Shown: positions 50,078 to 58,613 of the stretch, in pieces | Numbering within the stretch: the stretch's first letter is position 1 | Layout: each line of letters begins with the position of its first letter | NCBI RefSeq assembly: GCF_001941945.1 | Contig: NZ_CP015583.1 | Coordinates: 609,001 to 673,000 of the forward strand | DNA: 64,000 nucleotides | Direction: 5' to 3' | Origin: Roseomonas gilardii | GTDB taxonomy: Bacteria; Pseudomonadota; Alphaproteobacteria; Acetobacterales; Acetobacteraceae | Notes under the pieces: generated by a model | Seen by the model: the letters and a program-made list of their open reading frames with translations, nothing else | What the model was told of the DNA's origin: nothing | Database searches by the model: none | Position numbers and translations under genes: made by a program

Positions 50078-51271
50078 TCAGTCCTCGGCCATGGGGGAAG
50101 GAGGGCGCGGCAGGGGGGCGAAATCCGGATGGCCCCGGCGCTGGCCGAGGGGTGTCGTCTTCGTGTCCAACGGGGGAGCCGGGCGGCTAGGTGCCCATGG
50201 ACCAGCCGACGCGCCCGGAGGGGAAGCGGAAGGCGCCGGCGACGGGTCGTTCCGCGGGTTTCCGCCGTTGGCATCCCGGGCGTCCCGTCTGCCATGGCCT
50301 CCCGGCTCCCGGCCCGGCTGGCCCGGATCGCCCACCGGATCGCCCCGCAACTCCGGCGGCAGGGCGACGGGCGGCAGGGGCGGCAGCACCATGCGGCCAC
50401 CCGGGCCGGCACCCGACGGGGATTCGGGGGTGGCAGCGGGAAGCGCCTGACGCAACAGCACGAGACACGCCGCGCCCAGCAGCACCGCCAGCGGCACCGT
50501 CACCAGCAGCAGCGCGATCAGCAGCGGCCGGTTCGGCAGGCTGGGAGCGAGCGGCACGCTGGGGGCGGAAACCAGCCGCGCCGCCACCGCCTCGTCGGTC
50601 AGCAGCGCCAGCCCCGCCCGTTGGTGCTGCGCCAGCAGGTCGTAGAGCGGCGTGCGGGTGAAGACGTCCCGTTCCCGGCCCAGCCTTTCCTCCAACTGGG
50701 CGATGCGGTTCCGGGTCAGGCCGGCGAGGTCCGCGCGGACCTTGTCCTCGGCGAAGGCATGCAGGCGGGCCAGGGCATCGAGGGCCATGGCGCGGTCCGG
50801 ATGCGGCAGGCCCAGCGTCACCGTCACCGTCTGCAAGGACTGCGTGACCGCGAAGTTCCGCTCCAGCCAGTTCTGCAGGTCGTCGGCATCGCTCTCGATC
50901 CGCAGGTCGAGCCATTGCCGCAGCAGGCCCATCGGGCCGCCGCCGCGCTGCTGCGTGAGCCAGGCGGGCAGGGCGGTGTCGCGCATCAGCATCGCCGCCG
51001 CCTCGGGCGAACGCAGCAGGGCGAGATACACCGCGAAATTGCCGCCCGAGCGATTGTCCAGCAGCCCGCCGGCCTGCAACACCGCATTGGCCTGGATCAG
51101 CGTGGACACCGCGAGCCCGGTGGTCTCGGCGGGTGTCACCACCGCTTCCGCCACATACTGGCGCGGCCAGGTCAGGACCAGGGTGACACCGGCCGCCAGC
51201 AGCACGAACCAGGTCCCGAGGATCCTCCAGCGCCAGAGCCAGAGGGCGCGCAACAGTTCCGGAAGCGGCAT
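50078..51271 (-). CDS. Wzz/GNVR-type chain-length determinant protein
   Basis: This 397-residue inner-membrane protein has the two-helix topology of polysaccharide co-polymerases. TM1 is at about residues 17-38 (WRILGTWFVLLAAGVTLVL) and TM2 near 252-274 (LLIALLLVTVPLAVLLGAACLV), with a periplasmic, partly helical region between. The cytoplasmic tail of about 120 residues is Pro/Gly-rich and disordered and contains no Walker motifs, so there is no fused tyrosine kinase. The ATG at 51271 is used; a TTG 12 bases upstream is also in frame. Confidence 0.82.
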   Translation of the reverse strand: MPLPELLRALWLWRWRILGTWFVLLAAGVTLVLTWPRQYVAEAVVTPAETTGLAVSTLIQANAVLQAGGLLDNRSGGNFAVYLALLRSPEAAAMLMRDTALPAWLTQQRGGGPMGLLRQWLDLRIESDADDLQNWLERNFAVTQSLQTVTVTLGLPHPDRAMALDALARLHAFAEDKVRADLAGLTRNRIAQLEERLGRERDVFTRTPLYDLLAQHQRAGLALLTDEAVAARLVSAPSVPLAPSLPNRPLLIALLLVTVPLAVLLGAACLVLLRQALPAATPESPSGAGPGGRMVLPPLPPVALPPELRGDPVGDPGQPGREPGGHGRRDARDANGGNPRNDPSPAPSASPPGASAGPWAPSRPAPPLDTKTTPLGQRRGHPDFAPLPRPPSPMAED

Positions 51272-51289
51272 CCCCAGACCCAACGTCAG

Positions 51290-51314
51290 TTAACGCAACT
51301 ATCGAGTTTGTTAA
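51290..51314. promoter_or_regulatory. EPS motif site B with flanking inverted repeat
   Basis: TTAACGCAACT and AGTTTGTTAA form a near-perfect inverted repeat just upstream of the Wzz-like gene. Inside it GCAACTATCGAGTT (51295-51308) has AACT/AGTT arms like sites A and C. The surrounding 40 bases are AT-rich and probably promoter DNA. Confidence 0.5.
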
Positions 51315-51386
51315 CGAAATGTTCAACCCTGGATTGAAATCACGCCCGCAACCCTGCCGTGTCCGCCATGAAAAGGGATGGCCCGA

Positions 51387-53156
51387 TCAGCCGGGCAGGC
51401 GGATCACCGTCAGGATGCGCGAGACCGGTGCCCGGGCGCGCAACTCCAGCACGGGAACCGGGCGCGCCTCGCCATAGTGGGGAGCCTCCCACCCCTCGGT
51501 GAGCGTGATATCGAGCGGCACATCCGCCGAGGCGGCGATACGCCCCAGCGGCGAGGCGACGCCCTGGGCGATACGTTCCCAGGCGGCGGGGGCCAGCCGC
51601 CAGCGCAGCGTGACCTGGCGGAAGGGGCCGGACACCTCGTCCAGCACGCTCCAACGACGGCCCAGGCCCAGGACGCGCCGGTCCTGGCGGTTGCCATGCC
51701 GGTCGCAGGCCCAGGCACCATCCGCCAGCAACCCGCTCCGGCTCCAGCGGGCGCGCAGGAAGCGCCCGGCGCGGGGCATCGGCTCCGCCTCGTCGAAGAG
51801 GATGGCGTTGTGCCCGACGGCATCCTCCAGCCCCAGCGCCACCGCCCGCCATCCGGGAGCGGGGTTGTAGGACAGCGTGCCGCCGTCACGCAGCAGGTTC
51901 ACCGGCCCGTCCCAGAGGTCGAGGTTCAGCAGGTCCGAATGCCCCGGGCGGAATTCCAGGGGGCCGGTGCGCAACAGGGCGCGGGCGCGGCCGACCGTCC
52001 AGCCGCGGCTGCCACTGGCCTGCCAGCGCGCCTCGGGGCGCGGCACGGGGGCGGCGGGCAGGCCGAGCCAGAGGCAGCCCGGATCGCCCGCCACCCCGGC
52101 CGAGGCGCCCAGGAAGAGCCGCGTGGCGCGCTCGACGCTGCCGCGCGCATCGCCCGGCCCGCCCAGCGACAGGTCCGCCACATGCGAGCCGTCCTGGTGC
52201 CCGAGGCGCGGCAGGGCGCCGGTCGCAGGCTCCAGCAGCCGCGCGAGCCAGCGGCTGGCGGCGGCGGCACGGGCGGCGAAGGGCGGCGGGAAGGGCAGGG
52301 CCCCATAGCTGCGCCGCAGCCATTCGGCGGTGGAAAGCACGTCCAGTAGCAGGCGGTGATAGCCCGTCGAGACCTGGGCGAAGCCGCCATCCGGCGCCAC
52401 CAGCCGGTCCAGCGCGGCGGAAAGCCGGGCCATGGCGGGGGCGGGGTCCTCGCCCAGCAACAGGTCGCAGGCAAAGAGCCCGGCGGGCTCGCTGACCGTG
52501 TGGTTGTTGTCCTGCGCCTCGGCATAACGAGAAGTGGCGGCGATGCGCCGGCGGTGCTGGGCCAGGAGCGCGCGCAGCCCGGGTCCCGCCGCCTCGCCGC
52601 CCAGCAGCGCATGGGCCAGGGCGAGGTGCAGGGCGCGCAGCGCCGCCTCCTGCCCGCAGGCCCAGTTCGGCCCGCGAAAGGGCGGGTTGGCGCGGCACCA
52701 GGCGGCGAGCCGCACCTCGGCCCGGTCCCGGTGGCCGCCCCGCGGGTCGAGCCGGTGCGCCAGGGCGAGGAGCGGGATCTCCCCCAGCCGGTTGGCCTCC
52801 CAGACCGGCCGCACATCGCCGGGCGAGAAGAGGTCGAGCGCCAGCCCGTGCGTCCGGGGCGCGAAGGGGCCATGACGGGCGGCATCGCCGGGTTCCGTCT
52901 CGGCCGGGGGGAGGTCCGCCACCGCCAGCAGCACGGCCAGCGCTTCCGCCCGCAATTCCGCGGGAACCGGGGGGGTGCCGCCGGGCAGGAAGGGGCCTTC
53001 GGCGGGCGGAAGGTCGGGCAGGGCGTGCCGGGAAAGGCCGGTCGCCGTCCGGAGCCGATGGTGCAGCAGCAGGCCCACCGGCCGCAGGCCGAGCCGCCGG
53101 GCGGCATCGAGGCGAAGCAGCAGGCCGGACAGGAAGGGTCGCGCTCGAAAATCCAT
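51387..53156 (-). CDS. Heparinase II/III-family polysaccharide lyase
   Basis: The 589-residue protein has an N-terminal alpha/alpha toroid (about residues 30-340) containing GPNWACGQEAALRAL and the catalytic-site stretch EAQDNNHTVSEPAGLF. A C-terminal beta-sandwich follows, with FRPGHSDLLNLDLW and HNAILFDEAEPMP. Such genes are common in EPS loci, where they may trim or degrade uronic-acid polymers. No export signal is visible at this start. It is divergent from the SLBB export gene. The ATG at 53156 is chosen; the frame runs further upstream without conserved features. Confidence 0.88.
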   Translation of the reverse strand: MDFRARPFLSGLLLRLDAARRLGLRPVGLLLHHRLRTATGLSRHALPDLPPAEGPFLPGGTPPVPAELRAEALAVLLAVADLPPAETEPGDAARHGPFAPRTHGLALDLFSPGDVRPVWEANRLGEIPLLALAHRLDPRGGHRDRAEVRLAAWCRANPPFRGPNWACGQEAALRALHLALAHALLGGEAAGPGLRALLAQHRRRIAATSRYAEAQDNNHTVSEPAGLFACDLLLGEDPAPAMARLSAALDRLVAPDGGFAQVSTGYHRLLLDVLSTAEWLRRSYGALPFPPPFAARAAAASRWLARLLEPATGALPRLGHQDGSHVADLSLGGPGDARGSVERATRLFLGASAGVAGDPGCLWLGLPAAPVPRPEARWQASGSRGWTVGRARALLRTGPLEFRPGHSDLLNLDLWDGPVNLLRDGGTLSYNPAPGWRAVALGLEDAVGHNAILFDEAEPMPRAGRFLRARWSRSGLLADGAWACDRHGNRQDRRVLGLGRRWSVLDEVSGPFRQVTLRWRLAPAAWERIAQGVASPLGRIAASADVPLDITLTEGWEAPHYGEARPVPVLELRARAPVSRILTVIRLPG

Positions 53157-53188
53157 GCCGTCCCGCGTCAGGGCAACCTCAAATTGCT

Positions 53189-56140
53189 GTGAAAAGTATT
53201 GATGATAACTTAAAGTTGCACATCGAGACCACGGAACGCATCGGCTGCCCAGGGTGTGGCGCGCCGAATCGGGAATACGCCAGATTGAGCCTCCTTCACC
53301 CTTCCGGATCGCGCCACGCCCGGCCGCCGTTCCTGCTCGTGGCCCCACTTCTGGCAGTCCTCGCCACTCCGGCGGCCCGGGCGCAGTCGAACCTGCTGAT
53401 GCCGCCCTCGCTGCCGTCCACCCTGCCCGGCGGGCAGCCCTTGCCGGGCGCCCTGGCCAACGGTCTGTCCGGTGGCCTGGCGGGCGGGGCCCAGGGGGAC
53501 CTGGTGCAGCGCCTGCTCGACGCCGCCTCGGGGCGCAGCACCACCACTCTTGCACCCCCGGCGCCCCTGCCGCCGGCCGCGCCCACCCCCGCCATGCCCC
53601 CCGCCACGGCCGGCGCCTTCCCTGGTGGGTCCTTCCCCGGCATGACGCCGCCGCCCGAGCCGCTCTCCAACACGGAGAGCTTCTTCGCCGCCCGCCTGCC
53701 GGAACAGCAGCCGCCGCTGCGCCAGTTCGGCTATGACAGCTTCCGCCAGGCGGCGATGCCCGGCCTGACCACCGGCGCCATGCCGGAGGGCTACCTCCTC
53801 GGCCGCGACGACGAGGTGGTCATCGCCGTGCGGGGGCGGGTGCGGACCTCCTACACCCTGCGGGTGGGGCGGGACGGGATGCTGACCCTGCCCGACCTCG
53901 CCCCCATCCCCGCCGCCGGGCGCAGCCTGGGCGAGCTGCGCGCCGAGATCGAGGCGCGGGTGGCGCGGGAGCTGGGCGGGTCGGAGGCCTATGTCTCCCT
54001 CGGCCAGACACGGCAGATCGCCGTCTTCGTGGCGGGGGAGGTGGTGCGCCCCGGCCTGCAGACCCTGCCGGCTCTGACCAGCGTGCTCGACGCGCTCAGC
54101 CTGGCGGGCGGGGTGCGCCGCACCGGCTCCCTGCGCGCCATCCGGGTCGAGGGGCCGGGCGGGACGCGGATCGTCGATCTCTACGGTGCCATCGCCGGCA
54201 CCGGCGCCACGCCGGACCTGTCGCTGCGGGAAGGCGAGCGCGTGGTGGTGCCGCCGCTGGGCGGGGTGGTGGCGCTGGCGGGGGAGGTGACGCGCCCCGG
54301 CATCTACGAGCTTCCGCCCGGCGCGGCGCAGCAGCCCCTGGCCGGCGTGCTGCGCCTGGCGGGGGAGGCGTTGCGCCCCTCCGGCAACCGCTTCCTGCTC
54401 CTGGGCACGGATGCCGGGGGGCGACGGGCCTATGCCGAGATCGCCCCCGCCGCGCCGCTGCGCCGGGGCGACGCCGTGCTGGTGCAGCCGGGGGCGGATG
54501 TCGCCGCCAACGCGCTGCGGCTGGCCGGGCATGTGGCGGTGCCGGTGATGCGCTCCGCGGGCGGCGGCTACGGCAAGGCGGGCTTCTCGCTGCGCCAGCT
54601 CCTGGCCGATTCGCGGCAGATCAGGCCCGACCCCTATGTGCGCCTCGGCGTGGTCTGGCGGGTGGACCCGCAGACGCGGGTGCGGCGCTTCCTCGGCTTC
54701 GACCTGGGCCGGGTGCTGCAGGGGCAGGCCAACCTCCCGCTCGCGGAATCCGACGAGGTGATCATCCTGGCGCAGGGCGACATCCTCTGGCTCTCCTCGC
54801 CCCCGGTGCAGCGCGCCCTGCGCGGCGAGATGCCGACCCCCCTGCTGGTGCCGGTCACGGTCTCGGCCGGCACCGCCCAGCGCCCGCCCGATGGCGGCCC
54901 CACCGCCAACACCGCCGTCTCCGCCGGGCTGCCCGCCTCGGTGCCGGCGCAGCCGGACTGCCCGGCGCTGCAATCCCTGGCCGTGGCGGCGAAGGGCAGC
55001 CCGATGCGCTATGCTCATGCGCGCGGCGCGGGCTTCCCGGATCTCGGCAACCCGCCCTGCCCGCAGGTCTTCATCGACTATCCCGCCCTGCTGCCCTTCC
55101 TGCTGGACCAGAGCGTGCTGCTGGGCGGGGAGGTGGGGCTGCCCGGCCTCTATCCCGTGCTGGAGGATACCGGGCTGGACCAGGTGCTGGCGGCGGCGGG
55201 CGATGTGGGGGAAACGGCGGACCTCGCCGCGGTGGAATTCTCGCGGGAGCCGCTGGACCAGGCCGGGGCGGTGCCGCTGACCCGGCTGCGGCTCGACCTG
55301 CGCTCGCGCAACTTCGCCGCCGTGCGCCTGTCGCCGCGCGACGGCATCCGCATCCCGCGCGGCTTCGGCGACCGGGAGATCGGCTCGGTGACGCTGGCGG
55401 GGGAGTTCGTGCGGCCCGGCACCTATGACATCCGGCGGGGCGAGCGGCTGTCGGAGCTGATCGGCCGCGCCGGGGGGCTGACGCCGCAGGCCTATCCCTA
55501 TGGCGCCGTCTTCACGCGGGAAAGCGTGCGGCAGCGTCAGCAGGACGGCTTCGAGCGCACGGCGCGGGAGCTGGAATCCAGCCTGCTCCAGGTCGCGGCC
55601 GGGCAGGCGGTGGCGGGCAGCCGGGCCAGCGGCGACCTCGGCGGCGCCATCACCGCCGGGCGGCAGATGGCCTCCGCGCTGCGCGAGGCCAAGGCGGCGG
55701 GGCGCATGTCGGTGGAGGCCAATCCGGCGATCCTCGCGGCCCGGCCGGAGCTGGACTCGCTGCTGGAGCCGGGCGACCTGATCGCCATCCCCAAGCGGCC
55801 GAACGAGGTGACGGTGGTGGGCGCGGTGCTGAACCCCGGCAGCGTGCAGTTCGCCACGGGGAAGAAGGCGGTGGACTATGTCCGCGCGGCGGGGGGCGAG
55901 CAGCGCTTCGCCGATGCCGGCCGCGCCTTCGTGGTGCTGCCCAACGGGCAGTCCGTGCCGGCGGGCATCGGCTCCTGGCAAGGCGGTGGGCCGCCGGTGC
56001 CGCCGGGCAGCCTCGTGGTGGTGCCGCAGGACCCCAGCCCCTACGAGACCTGGGGCTTCATCCGCGACATCACGCAGGTGCTGGGCCAGGTGAGCGTCAG
56101 CGCCGCCGCCCTGGCCGTGATCTCGCGGCAGGCCCAGTAG
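53189..56140 (+). CDS. Large polysaccharide export protein with about six SLBB domains (Wza-like)
   Basis: The product is an outer-membrane or periplasmic export protein of up to 983 residues, far longer than E. coli Wza (about 380). A signal sequence ends LATPAARAQ near residue 66; there is no lipobox Cys. A poly-export domain (EGYLLGRDDEVVIAVRGRVR) starts near residue 200. SLBB-like beta-grasp repeats begin near residues 277, 360, 442, 642, 731 and 872, each with a pattern like VAGEVVRPG. GTG at 53189 overlaps the promoter; a TTG at 53285 would start just before the signal peptide and may be the real start. It is divergent from the heparinase gene. Confidence 0.88.
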   Translation: MKSIDDNLKLHIETTERIGCPGCGAPNREYARLSLLHPSGSRHARPPFLLVAPLLAVLATPAARAQSNLLMPPSLPSTLPGGQPLPGALANGLSGGLAGGAQGDLVQRLLDAASGRSTTTLAPPAPLPPAAPTPAMPPATAGAFPGGSFPGMTPPPEPLSNTESFFAARLPEQQPPLRQFGYDSFRQAAMPGLTTGAMPEGYLLGRDDEVVIAVRGRVRTSYTLRVGRDGMLTLPDLAPIPAAGRSLGELRAEIEARVARELGGSEAYVSLGQTRQIAVFVAGEVVRPGLQTLPALTSVLDALSLAGGVRRTGSLRAIRVEGPGGTRIVDLYGAIAGTGATPDLSLREGERVVVPPLGGVVALAGEVTRPGIYELPPGAAQQPLAGVLRLAGEALRPSGNRFLLLGTDAGGRRAYAEIAPAAPLRRGDAVLVQPGADVAANALRLAGHVAVPVMRSAGGGYGKAGFSLRQLLADSRQIRPDPYVRLGVVWRVDPQTRVRRFLGFDLGRVLQGQANLPLAESDEVIILAQGDILWLSSPPVQRALRGEMPTPLLVPVTVSAGTAQRPPDGGPTANTAVSAGLPASVPAQPDCPALQSLAVAAKGSPMRYAHARGAGFPDLGNPPCPQVFIDYPALLPFLLDQSVLLGGEVGLPGLYPVLEDTGLDQVLAAAGDVGETADLAAVEFSREPLDQAGAVPLTRLRLDLRSRNFAAVRLSPRDGIRIPRGFGDREIGSVTLAGEFVRPGTYDIRRGERLSELIGRAGGLTPQAYPYGAVFTRESVRQRQQDGFERTARELESSLLQVAAGQAVAGSRASGDLGGAITAGRQMASALREAKAAGRMSVEANPAILAARPELDSLLEPGDLIAIPKRPNEVTVVGAVLNPGSVQFATGKKAVDYVRAAGGEQRFADAGRAFVVLPNGQSVPAGIGSWQGGGPPVPPGSLVVVPQDPSPYETWGFIRDITQVLGQVSVSAAALAVISRQAQ
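53207..53219. promoter_or_regulatory. EPS motif site C between the divergent lyase and export genes
   Basis: AACTTAAAGTTGC reads GCAACTTTAAGTT on the minus strand, matching sites A and B in orientation relative to the minus-strand EPS genes. It sits in an AT-rich patch at 53181-53222 that should hold the divergent promoters. Confidence 0.5.
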
Positions 56141-56176
56141 GCCGGGCCGCGAAGGTTCCGGCTTTCACGGCCCGGC
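56141..56176 (+). terminator. Hairpin after the SLBB export gene
   Basis: GCCGGGCCG and CGGCCCGGC (9-bp stem, 18-base loop) begin immediately after the stop codon. No T-run follows. Confidence 0.5.
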
Positions 56177-56239
56177 ATGGCGCCGGGCCGGCAAGGGCCG
56201 CCCCCGGGCTGGAAGCGGGGGGCCGCGCCGTGCGGGCGG

Positions 56240-56461
56240 TCAGGCCGCCAGGGCGGAGGCGCCGGGGCGATCGACCGACAGCACGAAGAGGCGGTGCGCG
56301 GCGATGTCGATGTTGCGCCGGGCCTTCTCGTTCCAGATGCGCTCGGCCTGCTGGGGGTCGTGATAGGGGCCGTAGCATTCCTCGGTGCCGGGCTCGAGTT
56401 CCTGCCAGTTCGGATCGGTGAAGACGCCGCCCCAGACGAAGTAGAGCTTCTGGTCTGCCAT
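56240..56461 (-). CDS. DUF4170 small protein
   Basis: This 73-residue protein matches DUF4170, a short alphaproteobacterial family of unknown function. It opens MADQKLYFVWGGVFTDPNW and contains CYGPYHDPQQAERIWNEKAR. GGAGG at ideal spacing fixes the start at 56461 rather than an in-frame Met 30 bases upstream. The small alpha/beta fold and the aromatic N-terminus are typical of the family. It is a single gene convergent with the export gene. Confidence 0.85.
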   Translation of the reverse strand: MADQKLYFVWGGVFTDPNWQELEPGTEECYGPYHDPQQAERIWNEKARRNIDIAAHRLFVLSVDRPGASALAA

Positions 56462-56652
56462 ATGAGCCTCCGGAGTATCGCGGTGCGGCATATCTAGGCC
56501 GCCGCACCGCCAAAGGGCAGTCCCGATCGGGGTCCCGGGACCATCGGATTGGCCAAATCTGCCATGTCCTGATCAGGATACCGTCAAAAGGCCCGAAGGA
56601 ATCCCCCGCCCCCTTGATCCCCGGCATCGCAGCGGCTTCAGCATCGGCCCCG

Positions 56653-57204
56653 ATGCTGAACCCCGCCTCCCCCCTGTCCCGCCTCTTCGACGCGCCGGTG
56701 CGGCCCGGCCGGGTGGAATGGATCGGCCTGCGCCCCGCCCGGCGCGCCACGCCGCGCCCGGTGCTGCTGGCGGGGATGGGGCCGGAGGAGGGGCTGGCGG
56801 GGGACCACTACAGCAACCGGCAGAGCCGGGCGCGGCAGGTCACGCTGATCCAGGCGGAGCACCTGGCGGCCATCGCCGCCTTCCTGGGGCGGGACCGGGT
56901 GGCGCCGGAGGAGATGCGCCGCAACGTCGTGACCGCCGGCATCAACCTGCTGGCGCTGAAGGGGCGGCGCTTCCGGCTCGGCAGCGCGGTGCTGGAGATG
57001 ACGGGCGAGTGCCATCCCTGTTCCCGCATGGAGGAGGTGCTGGGCCCCGGCGGCTACAACGCCGTGCGCGGCCATGGCGGCATCACCGCGCGGGTGCTGC
57101 GGGCCGGGGAGGTGGCGCTGGGCGGGGCCATCCTGCGCCTGGACGGCGCGGACGATCCCGGCCCCGGCGGCACGGGCGCATCCCCGCCGGCCCTGGGCGG
57201 TTAG
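56653..57204 (+). CDS. MOSC-domain protein
   Basis: The 183-residue product is a stand-alone MOSC domain, the fold of the molybdenum-cofactor sulfurase C-terminus and YiiM-like proteins. It contains GLAGDHYSNRQSRARQVTLIQ and the conserved Cys in MTGECHPCSRMEEVLGPGGYNA, which in the family carries sulfur or binds the cofactor. MOSC proteins are involved in molybdopterin-linked sulfur transfer or reduction of N-hydroxylated compounds. The ATG at 56653 is used although its ribosome site is weak. Confidence 0.87.
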   Translation: MLNPASPLSRLFDAPVRPGRVEWIGLRPARRATPRPVLLAGMGPEEGLAGDHYSNRQSRARQVTLIQAEHLAAIAAFLGRDRVAPEEMRRNVVTAGINLLALKGRRFRLGSAVLEMTGECHPCSRMEEVLGPGGYNAVRGHGGITARVLRAGEVALGGAILRLDGADDPGPGGTGASPPALGG

Positions 57205-57289
57205 CCTGAGCGGTTAGGGGGTTCCAGGCGGAAAGGTCCGGACTGGGGCCTGGACTGGGGCTGGGACCGGAAGAGCGGAAGGACCGGAT

Positions 57290-58468
57290 GTGAGCACGGG
57301 TTTGCTGGCGCTGCTGGACGACATCGCCGGGCTGGCCAAGATGTCGGCCGCCTCGCTGGACGATGTATCCGCCCAGGCGGCGCGGGCCGGGATCAAGGCG
57401 GCGGGGGTGGTGGTGGACGACGCGGCGGTGACGCCGCGCTACGTGACCGGCTTCGCGGCCTCCCGCGAACTGCCGATCGTGTGGAAGATCGCCGTCGGCT
57501 CGGTGAAGAACAAGCTGCTCTACCTGCTGCCGCTGGCCCTGGTGCTGAGCTTCGTGGCGCCCTGGAGCATCTCCGTGCTGCTGATGCTGGGCGGCGCCTA
57601 TCTCTGCTACGAAGGCGCCGAGAAGGTCTGGCACGCGATCCACCCCCCATCCGGCGGGGAGGAGCATGAGCCGGCATCCGCGAACCCGGCACCTGCCACG
57701 CCATCGCCCGGCTCGTCGGTGTCCGGGGCTCCATCGCCCGGAACCTCGGCGCCCGGAACCTCGGCGTCCGGAGGCGCGGCCGGGGCGAGCCGGCGGGAGG
57801 AGGCGCGCGTCCGCAGCGCGATCCAGACGGACTTCATCCTTTCCGCCGAGATCATGGCCCTGACCCTGGCCTCCCTCACCACGGATTCCGTGGTGGCGCA
57901 GGCGGTAATCCTGGCGGTGGTGGGGCTGGGGCTTACGGTGCTGGTCTATGGCGGCGTGGCGCTGATCGTGAAGGCGGATGATGTGGGCATGTCGCTGGCA
58001 GCCAATCCGTGCCCGGTCTCCAGCCTGCTCGGGCTGCGGCGGCTGCCGCTGGCGCGGGAGCCCTCCGGCGCCGACCGGGCCCTGGCGCCGGTGACGCGGG
58101 CGATCGGGCGGGGGCTGGTGCGGGGAATGCCGCCCTTCCTGCGGCTGCTCGGCATCGTCGGCACCGCCGCCATGCTCTGGGTCGGCGGCGGCATCCTGCT
58201 GCACGGGATGGAAACCTTCGGCCTGACCCTGCCGGAGCACTGGGTGGAGGCCGCCGCCCATGCGGTCGCGGCGCTGGTGCCCGCCGTCACGGCGGCGGCG
58301 GCGTCCTGGATCGTCACGGCCGCGCTGTCCGGCCTGCTGGGGCTGGCGGTGGGCAGCCTGCTGCTCCCCTTCGTCGAGCATCTGGGCGGGCCGGCGCTGG
58401 CCTGGGCCGGAGGTCTGTTCGGCCGGAAGCGGCCGGTCGGGGTGGATGCGGGCGGCGGCGGGGGCTGA
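57290..58468 (+). CDS. DUF808 (YedI-like) inner-membrane protein
   Basis: This 392-residue membrane protein of the DUF808/YedI family has the characteristic N-terminus STGLLALLDDIAGLAKMSAASLDDVS and paired hydrophobic segments between residues 75 and 385. Family function is unknown. The linker at about residues 125-165 is a Pro/Ser/Gly/Thr-rich repeat (SPGTSAPGTSASGG) encoded by repetitive DNA, longer than usual. Start is GTG behind GGAAGGA. Confidence 0.87.
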   Translation: MSTGLLALLDDIAGLAKMSAASLDDVSAQAARAGIKAAGVVVDDAAVTPRYVTGFAASRELPIVWKIAVGSVKNKLLYLLPLALVLSFVAPWSISVLLMLGGAYLCYEGAEKVWHAIHPPSGGEEHEPASANPAPATPSPGSSVSGAPSPGTSAPGTSASGGAAGASRREEARVRSAIQTDFILSAEIMALTLASLTTDSVVAQAVILAVVGLGLTVLVYGGVALIVKADDVGMSLAANPCPVSSLLGLRRLPLAREPSGADRALAPVTRAIGRGLVRGMPPFLRLLGIVGTAAMLWVGGGILLHGMETFGLTLPEHWVEAAAHAVAALVPAVTAAAASWIVTAALSGLLGLAVGSLLLPFVEHLGGPALAWAGGLFGRKRPVGVDAGGGGG

Positions 58469-58613
58469 GGACCGAAGGAGCGGGTCGGGCGGGGAGAGCC
58501 GGAAAGCCCTTCTCCGGCCATGCGGCGCGGGAGCGGAATTCTCCTCGTTTCCGTCCCAACTTTGCCAGACTGGACTACTCGGGATCGGGACCCGGACGGT
58601 CCAGAATGCGGCC

